Below are positions 28,259 through 35,037 of a DNA stretch of 40,196 bases, in pieces (positions within the stretch are counted from its first letter, which is position 1; each line of letters opens with the position of its first letter). Both the position numbers and the translations under genes were made by a program. The stretch is from Gemmatimonadota bacterium (GTDB taxonomy: Bacteria > Gemmatimonadota > Gemmatimonadetes > Gemmatimonadales > GWC2-71-9). Below the pieces are notes generated by a model that saw only the letters and a list, made by a program, of their open reading frames with translations, ran no database searches and was not told the DNA's origin. Where the stretch lies: the NCBI GenBank assembly GCA_003221045.1, contig QHUC01000055.1, positions 1 to 40,196 on the forward strand, in the 5' to 3' direction.

Positions 28259-29090
28259 GACCGAGCTCCCGCGCGATGCGCTCCGGGGCGCGCGGGTCGG
28301 CGAGTGCCGCAGTCCCGATCGCCACGAGCGACGCTCCCGCCGTCAAGTATTCGCGCGCGTCCCTCGCGGTGCGGATGCCCCCGACCCCGATGATCGGGAT
28401 GTCGACCTTGTCGTGCACTCGTCGGGTCGCCAACACGCCGATCGGAAGGAGCGCCGGACCGCTCACGCCGCCGGATCCGTTTCCCAGGCGCCCGTCGAGC
28501 GCCCCCGGTATTGTGTTCACGAGGGTCACCGCAGCCGCACCCTCCTGTTTCGCTACCGCGGCCATGCCGGCGATGTCCGGTAGCACGGGCGAGAGCTTCA
28601 CTACGATCGGTCGCGTGGCCGCCGCGCGACATCGCCGCACGAGCTCACGCAGTCCGTCGGGAGTCGCACCGAACTCGAGCCCACCGGCGCTTGTGTTGGG
28701 ACAGGACGCGTTCACCTCGAATGCCGTGATCACGGCGAGATGACTGAGGCAGGTGATCACGTGTACGTAATCGTCCACCGTCGCACCGGCGACGTTGACC
28801 AGCACCCGTGCGCGCTGGAGGTGTGTCGCGAGCCACGGGAGGTCGTGGTCGCGCACCGCCTGGACGCCGGGGTTCGCGAGACCGACGGCATTGAGCATGC
28901 CGCCCGCGAACTCGGCCACACGTGGCGCGGGGTGTCCGGGTCGCGGCTCCGGGGTGACCGCCTTGGTCACGATCCCACCGAGCGCGTCCAAATCGATGAC
29001 GTCGCGCACCTCGCGGCCGAAGCCGGCAGTGCCGGAAGCGAGCAGGACTGGGTTTTGGAACGTCGCGTCGAACAGCCGAACTGCCGTCAC
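28251..29090 (-). CDS. pyrD: Dihydroorotate dehydrogenase, class 1B-type
   Basis: FMN enzyme oxidising dihydroorotate to orotate. The 279-residue protein shows FQNPVLLASGTAGFG, GGIVTKAVTPEPRPGHPAPR, EFAGGMLNAVGLANPGV, the class 1 catalytic cysteine in FEVNASCPNTSAGGLEFG, VVKLSPVLPDIAGMA and GVGGIRTARDAREYLTAGAS. The start is GTG at 29090, overlapping the amidase stop (GTGA). Class 1B enzymes usually need PyrK, which is not in the window. Length is a little below the typical 300, but no conserved block is lost. Confidence 0.92.
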   Translation of the reverse strand: MTAVRLFDATFQNPVLLASGTAGFGREVRDVIDLDALGGIVTKAVTPEPRPGHPAPRVAEFAGGMLNAVGLANPGVQAVRDHDLPWLATHLQRARVLVNVAGATVDDYVHVITCLSHLAVITAFEVNASCPNTSAGGLEFGATPDGLRELVRRCRAAATRPIVVKLSPVLPDIAGMAAVAKQEGAAAVTLVNTIPGALDGRLGNGSGGVSGPALLPIGVLATRRVHDKVDIPIIGVGGIRTARDAREYLTAGASLVAIGTAALADPRAPERIARELGPG

Positions 29091-30172
29091 CGCCCCCTCG
29101 CCGGCGCCGCGACCGCGAGTTTCCGCTCGAACTCGAGGAGATACGCGACGATCCCGTCCGCGATGGCGCTCGCGATCTTGTGCTGACCGAGGCTCGAGGC
29201 CAGGAACGCCCCGTCCGTGCGATTGGTGGCGAAGCCGGTCTCGACCAGGATGGCGGGCCGCCGGGCCGTGGTGAGCACCATGAACCCCGCCTGCTGCACA
29301 CCGTGACCGCCTCCGGGATGGATGCGCGCAACGGAGTCCTGGACCAGCGCGGCGAGCTGGGCCGACTCGCGCAGATACTCGTTCACCTGGAGGTCCCTGA
29401 GGATGAACCCCAACGGACCGGTCGCTGCGCTCGACGCCCCCGTGAACAGGTCGCACTCCGCTTTGCAGAACGCCCCGCGATCGGCGAGGTCAATGAGGGT
29501 GTCGCCGGAGCGGGTGAGCGACGCGCCGATACCGCGCCGCATCAGCTCCGCTCGCAACAGGCGGGCGATGGCGAGTGTGATGTCCTTCTCCACCAGGCCA
29601 TCGGGGAAATACCGACCCGGGTTCCCCGGATCCACGCCTCCGTGCCCCGGGTCCACTACGACCGTGTGATGCAGGCGCAATCCGGTCATCGGGTTGGGCA
29701 CCGCCGCGGGCGAGTGCATTGGGGCGGATGGCGGAGGAGCGGCAGCCACCGCACCAGCCACGGGCAGCTCGACGAGTCGTGACCACGCCCCGGCCCCGGA
29801 GGCGTCCCAGCGATAGCGGCCGCCCAGCGCCCGCGGCACACAGTCCGCGAGCCAGTTCAGGGGCAGGAAGACCGTATCGCGCGCCACGTATGGCTCGCCC
29901 ACGAGCCCGTACACCACGCCGCCGACGCGCACGAACGGCGCGCCCAACTGGAAGACGAACTCCGTCCCCGAGAGTCCCACCGCCACGCGTGAGCCCTCGA
30001 GCGCCACGGTGAGTCCGAGCGGCGGCCCGAGGAGCGGCGCGGCGACGGCGGCGCTGCCGCGCTCGCTCGTCACGGGTACCGTGGTCTCCCCCCGCGGCGT
30101 GGAGATCAACACGACTTGGGGCGCCCGGGGAGGCGTCGCGATCGCGAGCCAGAGCCATAGCAGCACGCTCAC
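29087..30172 (-). CDS. N-acetylmuramoyl-L-alanine amidase (Amidase_3), with in-frame internal gap
   Basis: Periplasmic zinc amidase that cleaves the MurNAc-L-Ala bond of peptidoglycan. The 361-residue protein has a signal-type N-terminus (MSVLLWLWLAIATPPRA), a copper-amine-oxidase-N-like domain (about 50-135), a proline-rich linker and the amidase domain. Zinc ligands H177 (VVDPGHGG) and E195 (VEKDITLAI) and catalytic E311 (ILVETGFATN) are present. At residues 239-250, ECDLF joins straight to TGASSAAT and GPLGFILRDLQVNEYLRES. Family members have about 45 residues at that seam, beginning with the VSIHxN strand that supplies the third zinc ligand. The frame is kept, but the protein as written should be inactive. 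GTG start at 30172 overlaps the smpB stop. Confidence 0.88.
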   Translation of the reverse strand: MSVLLWLWLAIATPPRAPQVVLISTPRGETTVPVTSERGSAAVAAPLLGPPLGLTVALEGSRVAVGLSGTEFVFQLGAPFVRVGGVVYGLVGEPYVARDTVFLPLNWLADCVPRALGGRYRWDASGAGAWSRLVELPVAGAVAAAPPPSAPMHSPAAVPNPMTGLRLHHTVVVDPGHGGVDPGNPGRYFPDGLVEKDITLAIARLLRAELMRRGIGASLTRSGDTLIDLADRGAFCKAECDLFTGASSAATGPLGFILRDLQVNEYLRESAQLAALVQDSVARIHPGGGHGVQQAGFMVLTTARRPAILVETGFATNRTDGAFLASSLGQHKIASAIADGIVAYLLEFERKLAVAAPARGR

Positions 30173-30624
30173 GAGCGCGTTCCCTTGATGCCGCGCGCCA
30201 GCTCGCGCTCCGCCACGCGCCGCTTCAACTCCTCGCGCTTGTCGTGCAGCTTCTTGGCCTTCGCGAGAGCGATCGCAACCTTGGCGAGACCGTCCTTGAA
30301 GTAGAGCTCGAGGGGGACGATCGTGAGTCCCTTCCGACTGGTTCCGCCGATCAGCTTGCGGATCTCCTGTGCGTGGAGGAGCAGCTTGCGGGAGCGCGCG
30401 GGCGGCGGGTTGTTATAGCTCCCGGGCCGATAGGCCGCGATGGTCATCCCCTCGAGCCACACTTCCCCGTTGCGCACGTGCGCATAGGCTTCACCGAGAC
30501 TGGCCTTGCCGACGCGGAGCGACTTGACCTCCGTGCCCGTAAGCACGAGGCCCGCCTCCCACGTCTCCAGGAGATGGTAGTCATGTCGCGCCCGCGGGTT
30601 ACGGGCGATGGAGACTTTGTCCAC
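30169..30624 (-). CDS. smpB: SsrA-binding protein
   Basis: tmRNA partner for ribosome rescue. The complete 151-residue protein has ARHDYHLLETWEAGLVLTGT, EVKSLRVGKASLGEAYAHVR, the loop SYNNPPPARSRKLLLHAQEI, LIGGTSRKGLTIVPLELYFK and the basic tail AKKLHDKREELKRRVAEREL. The start is GTG at 30624. The tmRNA gene itself is not in the window. First gene of the smpB-amidase-pyrD-pyrF run. Confidence 0.96.
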   Translation of the reverse strand: MDKVSIARNPRARHDYHLLETWEAGLVLTGTEVKSLRVGKASLGEAYAHVRNGEVWLEGMTIAAYRPGSYNNPPPARSRKLLLHAQEIRKLIGGTSRKGLTIVPLELYFKDGLAKVAIALAKAKKLHDKREELKRRVAERELARGIKGTRS

Positions 30625-30672
30625 CGGGCCAGCGCAAGATAGAAACCGTCACGAAAGCGGTCAAGCCAAGAG

Positions 30673-30702
30673 TTGACTTGAGGTTATACCGCCGTCTATA
30701 TT
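30673..30702 (+). promoter_or_regulatory. Sigma70-type promoter of tRNA-Leu
   Basis: TTGACT (30673-30678), an 18-base spacer and TATATT (30697-30702) precede the tRNA by 15 bases, so transcription would start about 7-9 bases before the mature 5' end. Both hexamers match consensus at five of six positions. It lies in the gap divergent from smpB. Confidence 0.75.
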
Positions 30703-30717
30703 CGCCGTTCCCGCGCT

Positions 30718-30802
<85 letters not shown>

Positions 30803-30803
30803 G

Positions 30804-32231
30804 TCAGTATCTCGGCAGACTCCGGTCCACGTTCACCGCCCACGCGTCGATCCCGCCGCGCAGACTGCGCACTTTCGGAAAGCCTGCGGCCTTCAAGATC
30901 TCGAGCGCCTTGAGCGAGCGCGCGCCGTGATGACAGTGCGTCACGATCTCGCGGTGCCCGTCCAGTTCGCCGAGGCGGTCCGGGAGCTCACTCAGTGGAA
31001 TAAGCCGCGCACCCTCGATGTGCGCGATCGCGTGCTCGTGCGGATGGCGCACGTCGAACACCAGCAGCTCCGGGTTGAGGTGCCATTCGTCTTTCAGCTG
31101 CTCGGCGCTGATCTCCGCCCCTTCGTACGACGGCTCGGCGCCGATGCCACAGAACGCCTCGTAGTCGATCAGGGCGGTGATGGTAGGATGGCGGCCGCAC
31201 ACCGGGCAGTCGGGATCCTTCTCCAGCCGCAGCTCGCGAAACTGCAGCTTCAGGGCGTCGAACAGCACCAGGCGCCCGATGAGCGGCTCGCCCACGCCGA
31301 GGATCAGCTTGATCGTCTCCATCGCCTGGATCGAGCCGATGATCCCGGGCAGTACGCCGAGGACGCCCCCTTCCGCGCACGAGGGGACCAGTCCCGGCGG
31401 CGGCGGCTCCGAGTACAGGCAGCGGTAGCAGGGTCCCCGTCTCGCGTGGAACACCGATGCCTGACCCTCAAAGCGGAAAATGGACCCGTAGACGTTCGGC
31501 TTGTCGAGGAGCACGCAGGCGTCGTTCACGAGGTAGCGGGTCGGGAAGTTGTCTGTCCCGTCGGCCACGACGTCGAAGTCACGGATGATGTCGAGGGCAT
31601 TCTCGGATGTGAGCCGGGTTTCGAACGGCTCGACGCGCACGTTCGGGTTCAGGTCGTGGATGCGCGCCGCCGCGGACTCGAGCTTGCCCGTGCCGACCGT
31701 GGACGTGCCGTGCAGGATTTGCCGCTGCAGGTTCGTCTTGTCCACCACGTCGAAGTCCACGAGGCCGATGGTGCCGACGCCAGCGGCCGTCAGATAGAGG
31801 GCCGCCGGTGAGCCCAGGCCCCCTGCTCCCACCAGGAGCACCCGGGCCGCCTTCAGCTTCTTCTGGCCCTCGAGACCCACATCCGGCAGGATGAGGTGGC
31901 GCGAATATCGCAGGATTTCCTCGTGCGACAGGTGGGGCAGCACGTCTGCCACGGCCGTTCCTCCGGCAATACTCGGGATGATCGAAACGGTGTCCCCGGC
32001 CTTGACCGGCGTGTCGCGCTGGGCGAGCTGCCGGATGTCGCGGTCGTTGACGTACACGTTGACAAAGCTGCGCAGCCGGCCGTCGTCTGCAAAGAGATGC
32101 GGCCTCAACGGCGCGTGCTCGCCGGTGAGCCGGTCGAGCAACTCCCCCACACTCCCCCCCTCCAGCTGGACCGCATCACGCCCGCCCACGAAGGGACGCA
32201 GCGGTGTGGGAATCAGGATTGTCACTGCCAT
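30804..32231 (-). CDS. CysO/MoaD-like sulfur carrier fused to MoeB/ThiF adenylyltransferase and rhodanese
   Basis: A 475-residue triple fusion. Residues 1-91 are a ubiquitin-like sulfur carrier (MAVTILIPTPLRPFVGG; VNVYVNDRDIRQLAQ; TVSIIPSIAGG) whose terminal Gly-Gly, G90-G91, is internal here. Residues 100-345 are an E1-like adenylyltransferase: HEEILRYSRHLILPDVGLEG, nucleotide loop VGAGGLGSPA (134-143), VDFDVVDKTNLQRQ, and zinc pairs C268/C271 and C342/C345. Residues 385-475 are a rhodanese with active-site C433 in THCHHGARS. Fusing the MoeZ-like enzyme to its own substrate means the carrier must be released, or act with its tail blocked; the JAMM peptidase encoded next door (10-base overlap) is the obvious candidate. 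Predicted role: thiocarboxylate formation for cysteine synthesis. Confidence 0.93.
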   Translation of the reverse strand: MAVTILIPTPLRPFVGGRDAVQLEGGSVGELLDRLTGEHAPLRPHLFADDGRLRSFVNVYVNDRDIRQLAQRDTPVKAGDTVSIIPSIAGGTAVADVLPHLSHEEILRYSRHLILPDVGLEGQKKLKAARVLLVGAGGLGSPAALYLTAAGVGTIGLVDFDVVDKTNLQRQILHGTSTVGTGKLESAAARIHDLNPNVRVEPFETRLTSENALDIIRDFDVVADGTDNFPTRYLVNDACVLLDKPNVYGSIFRFEGQASVFHARRGPCYRCLYSEPPPPGLVPSCAEGGVLGVLPGIIGSIQAMETIKLILGVGEPLIGRLVLFDALKLQFRELRLEKDPDCPVCGRHPTITALIDYEAFCGIGAEPSYEGAEISAEQLKDEWHLNPELLVFDVRHPHEHAIAHIEGARLIPLSELPDRLGELDGHREIVTHCHHGARSLKALEILKAAGFPKVRSLRGGIDAWAVNVDRSLPRY

Positions 32232-32665
32232 ACGACCTTCCGCTCCTCGTTGGTGATCGGCTCTTCCTCGAAGCTCCCACGATCGTCCGTGAGAACCCAG
32301 CTCTTCAGCTCGGCGGCGCTGCCCCGTCCCACGCCGACGATGACGTACGACAGCGTGGGCCAGGCGTGCTCACGGTCGAACGCCGATGGCACCGGGGGGT
32401 GATCGGGATGCGAATGATACACGCCGATGACCTCGAGGCCGTCGCGCTCGAGGCGCTCCTGCGCTCGCCGGAACGATTCGGGGTCGATCAAGTAGCGGTT
32501 GCGTGCCGCGTCGGTCCGTCGATTGACCAACGGCACCAGCTGAACCGCCACCTTGTAGTGCTCCTCGACGCTCCCGCCGATCAGGCCACAGGCCTCGGCA
32601 GGGTAGTCCGCCTCGCCGTGCCGGCGGATCGCCGCTACGTGTCGCGGATCGAGAACGAGCGTCAT
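32222..32665 (-). CDS. mec: JAMM/Mov34 (M67) metallopeptidase, Mec-like
   Basis: A 147-residue single-domain JAMM protease. E24 lies in YPAEACGLIGG, and the metal motif GVYHSHPDHPPVPSAFD provides H84, H86 and D97 with S94. In Mycobacterium the homologous Mec releases cysteine from the CysO-cysteine adduct; here it may also cut after the internal Gly-Gly of the neighbouring fusion. The ATG at 32665 overlaps the cysM stop (ATGA), and the 3' end overlaps the fusion gene by 10 bases. A longer frame from 32695 adds only a Gly-rich stretch over cysM and is disfavoured. Confidence 0.88.
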   Translation of the reverse strand: MTLVLDPRHVAAIRRHGEADYPAEACGLIGGSVEEHYKVAVQLVPLVNRRTDAARNRYLIDPESFRRAQERLERDGLEVIGVYHSHPDHPPVPSAFDREHAWPTLSYVIVGVGRGSAAELKSWVLTDDRGSFEEEPITNEERKVVWQ

Positions 32666-33678
32666 TCGGATTTCCCCTCCCCCTCCCCCTCCCATTCCCC
32701 CGCGAGCCGACGGGGCTCGCTCAAGTAACGAGTGCCCGAGTCCGGCGCGACGACGACAACGACGGCGTCTGACAATCGGGCGTTCGGGCGGGGGCAGTCG
32801 GACAGAACCCGTTCCGCGGCCACGACTGCCGCCCCTGTGGACCAGCCCACGAGCAGCCCCGCCTCCCGCGCCAAGCGCCGGACCGCGCCTTCCGCCTCTT
32901 CCGTCACCACAAACTCGGTTCTGTCCGGCAGGGCGGGATCGTAGATTCCCGGCACGATCGCCGTTGCCAGGTGCTTCAGCCCCTCGAGCCCGTGGAAGGG
33001 CCCGTCGGGTTGCACGGCGACCAGCTCGATGTCCGCGTTCAATTCCTTCAAACGCCGGCCGGTTCCCATCATCGTGCCCGTCGTACCGAGCCCTGCCACG
33101 AAATGCGTCACGCGGCCGGCGGTCTGGCGCCAGATCTCCTCGGCCGTCGTCACGTAGTGTGACCGCCCGTTCGCCGGATGATTGTATTGATCCGCGTACC
33201 AGAACCGGTCCGGCTCGGCAGCCGCCAGCGCTCGTGCCGCCCGAATCGCTCCATCCGACCCGTCGAGCGGGTCCGTGAAAATCACCTCAGCGCCGTGCGC
33301 TTCGAGGAGTGCCTTCCGCTCGGCGCTGGCGTTGCGCGGCACGCAGACGGTCACCCCGATCCCCGCTGCGGCCCCGAGCATCGCGTACGCAATCGCCGTA
33401 TTGCCGCTGGACGCGTCGAGCAGGCGCTTGCCGGGCAACTCGCCGCGCGCGATCCCGTCCCGGAGTATGAACAGCGCCGGACGATCCTTCACGGAGCCGC
33501 CGGGGTTGAACCACTCGGCCTTGAGAAAGACGGGCGGCAGAGGGCGGCCCAGGGCGGTAGAGGGCGGTAGAGGTATCAGCGGCGTATTGCCCACCAGCGC
33601 CCACAGCGCGGGCTCAACGGGCGCGACCTCTACCGCCCTCTGCCGCCTTCTGCCGCCTTCTGCCGCCGCCGTTTTCAT
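32662..33678 (-). CDS. cysM: Cysteine synthase, CysM (CysO-dependent) type
   Basis: PLP enzyme of 338 residues that makes cysteine from an activated serine. K64 in NPGGSVKDRPALF binds PLP. DASSGNTAIAYAM is the substrate loop and THFVAGLGTTGTMMGTGRRL the phosphate loop. YNHPANGRSHY and the region VPGIYDPALPDR resemble the mycobacterial CysO-dependent enzyme rather than CysK. ATG at 33678 overlaps the sulfurtransferase stop (ATGA). The first 50 codons contain an imperfect inverted repeat built of 10-base units and encode an odd Arg/Ala/Pro-rich stretch. Sulfur donor specificity is inferred from the gene neighbours. Confidence 0.88.
   Translation of the reverse strand: MKTAAAEGGRRRQRAVEVAPVEPALWALVGNTPLIPLPPSTALGRPLPPVFLKAEWFNPGGSVKDRPALFILRDGIARGELPGKRLLDASSGNTAIAYAMLGAAAGIGVTVCVPRNASAERKALLEAHGAEVIFTDPLDGSDGAIRAARALAAAEPDRFWYADQYNHPANGRSHYVTTAEEIWRQTAGRVTHFVAGLGTTGTMMGTGRRLKELNADIELVAVQPDGPFHGLEGLKHLATAIVPGIYDPALPDRTEFVVTEEAEGAVRRLAREAGLLVGWSTGAAVVAAERVLSDCPRPNARLSDAVVVVVAPDSGTRYLSEPRRLAGEWEGEGEGKSE
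33533..33667. repeat. 42-base imperfect inverted repeat of 10-base tandem units inside cysM
   Basis: The left arm (33533-33574) and the reverse complement of the right arm (33626-33667) match at 37 of 42 positions, with a 51-base spacer. Each arm is itself tandem: units of the form GGGCGGTAGA or GGCGGCAGAA repeat at a 10-base period. The element lies within the 5' coding part of cysM and is tolerated in frame. It could be a dispersed small element of this genome, or a hairpin acting on the mRNA. Confidence 0.8.
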
Positions 33679-34401
33679 TCCGCTCCCTTCGCAATCGGCG
33701 CTCCCACCAGGTTCCCCCACTCCGTCCACGAGCCGTCGTAGTTGCGCACTTTCTTCACTCCGAGCAGGTACTTCAACGCAAACCACGTGTGGCTCGACCG
33801 CTCCCCGATGCGGCAGTAGGCGATCACTTCGTCTTTCCCGTCGATCACTTTGGCGCCTTTGTACAGCTGCACCAGATCCTCGTACGTCTTGAACGTGCCG
33901 TCCTGGGCGACCGCCTGACTCCATGGGATATTCCTCGCGCCCGGGATGTGTCCCGCCCGCTGCGCCGTCTCCGTCATGCCGGGCGGCGCGATGATCTCCC
34001 CGACGAATTCCGGTTTCGAGCGTACGTCCACGAGGGCCGTCTTCTTGGATTTGAGCGCCTTCTCCACCTCCGGGCGCTTGGCGCGGATCGCCGCGTTCAC
34101 TTTCTTCGGCACGGGGTAGGTTGTCCGCCGGATCGTCGGGCGCTCGGACACGAGCGGCCGGCCTTCCGCGACCCACTTAGCCCGGCCGCCGTTCATCAGC
34201 TTCGCGTTCGTGTGCCCGTACAGTTGCAGCAGCCAGAACGCGAACGCCGCGAACCAGTTGTTGTTGTCGCCGAAGAGCGACGTGACCCGCGTCGTACGCC
34301 GTCGTATCGACGTCGACTTCGATCAGCCGAACGGCGGGATCGTTCACGTGCGCGGCCACCCAATCGGTCGACACGAGCGCCTCGGGATGCGCGTATGGCA
34401 C
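33675..34401 (-). pseudogene. CysA2-type thiosulfate sulfurtransferase, frameshifted with internal deletion
   Basis: Two-domain rhodanese, likely sulfur donor for the cluster. The start GTG 34401 has a clear Shine-Dalgarno (GGAGG, 6 bases away). Frame one gives [19 protein letters not shown] and [16 protein letters not shown], then breaks near 34283. Frame two continues [49 protein letters not shown] and the catalytic-loop segment AYCRIGERSSHTWFALKYLL, ending SWTEWGNLVGAPI. About 40-45 residues of the first domain are missing between the two. The homology is closest to mycobacterial CysA2/CysA3. The stop overlaps cysM. Confidence 0.87.
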
Positions 34402-34420
34402 GGTTGCCTCCAATCCGGTT

Positions 34421-34445
34421 AAACCCGACAGTGCCAGTCGGGTTT
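34421..34445. promoter_or_regulatory. 25-base dyad resembling an IscR type 1 operator
   Basis: Perfect 9-base arms AAACCCGAC and GTCGGGTTT are separated by 7 bases, 20 bases upstream of the sulfurtransferase start and 31 bases after the Rrf2 regulator stop. Aligned to the published Escherichia coli IscR type 1 consensus (ATASYYGACTRWWWYAGTCRRSTAT) I count about 20 of 25 compatible positions. Position and form suggest the binding site of the adjacent Rrf2 protein. A stem-loop with a role in the RNA remains possible, though no T tract follows it on the minus strand. Confidence 0.6.
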
Positions 34446-34475
34446 CAGTTGAAAAAAACAATCGGGACGGCGGGA

Positions 34476-34928
34476 CTAGTTCCCGGCCAGAACCCCGGCG
34501 ATTTGGTACAGCTCGGGTTCGTCGTGCGTGAGATCGGCGAGCGAGATGCCGGCCAGCAGATCGTTGATCCGGTGCTCGAGCATTCGCCAAACCGGCCGGA
34601 TGCTGCACGACGCGTCCGGACTACATCGCTGGGGATCGACGGGATGGAGATCGCAGTTCACTTCGAAGGTGACGTGCTCGGAGGCCTCGATCACGTCCTT
34701 GACGCTGATCGCCTGAGGCTCGCGGGCGAGGTGATAGCCCCCCTTGGCGCCGCGGACCGATTCCACCAGTCCACCACGCCGCAAGCGGAGGAGAATCTGC
34801 TCGACGTAATCGTGGGGCAACCGCTCTTGTTCGGCGAGCTCGCGCGCCGCAACCGGCCCCTGCCCCGCACGCTTGGCGAGGTGCAGCGACACGATCAACC
34901 CGTACTCGGCCCAGGTGGTGACGCGCAT
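34476..34928 (-). CDS. Rrf2-family regulator with three conserved-type cysteines
   Basis: A 150-residue transcription factor of the IscR/CymR/NsrR group. The winged helix spans about residues 1-75 ([50 protein letters not shown]). The effector loop carries C92, C102 and C108 (NCDL..., [14 protein letters not shown]), positioned like the iron-sulfur ligands C92/C98/C104 of IscR, though the first spacing is wider. It precedes the sulfurtransferase-cysM-JAMM-CysO/MoeZ genes with a dyad between them, so it most likely senses sulfur or Fe-S status and controls them. The start ATG at 34928 lacks a clear Shine-Dalgarno. Confidence 0.9.
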   Translation of the reverse strand: MRVTTWAEYGLIVSLHLAKRAGQGPVAARELAEQERLPHDYVEQILLRLRRGGLVESVRGAKGGYHLAREPQAISVKDVIEASEHVTFEVNCDLHPVDPQRCSPDASCSIRPVWRMLEHRINDLLAGISLADLTHDEPELYQIAGVLAGN

Positions 34929-34964
34929 GGCTGCAATATGGGAGGGTAAGTCTCGGGATTCAAT

Positions 34965-35032
34965 GGGAGCGGGGAGCAGGGAGCGGTACCCTCCTCAGCA
35001 CCAAACGGTACCGCTCCCCGCTCCCCGCTCCC
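34965..35032. repeat. 26-base inverted repeat with 16-base loop after the outer membrane protein gene
   Basis: Arms 34965-34990 and 35007-35032 are complementary at 25 of 26 positions. Each arm is built of GGGAGCG-type 7-base units ending in GGTACC. It begins 6 bases after the stop of the upstream gene on the minus strand, and fills most of the 109-base gap to the Rrf2 gene. The transcript would form a very stable hairpin, but no T tract follows, so it could terminate transcription, protect the 3' end, or be a small dispersed repeat. Confidence 0.85.
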
Positions 35033-35037
35033 GTTCG

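Noticed and set aside
28251-29090. An internal deletion in pyrD, since the protein is shorter than typical
   Set aside because: All motifs occur in order with only a short loop reduced near NTIPGALDGRLGNG; this is within normal variation.
33533-33667. CRISPR array at the short repeats in cysM
   Set aside because: Units are 10 bases long without unique spacers, and lie in inverted arms in coding sequence; no cas genes are present.
32662-34176. A 504-codon open frame giving CysM a long N-terminal extension
   Set aside because: The extension is the sulfurtransferase gene read in another frame; ATG at 33678 with an ATGA overlap fits the family.
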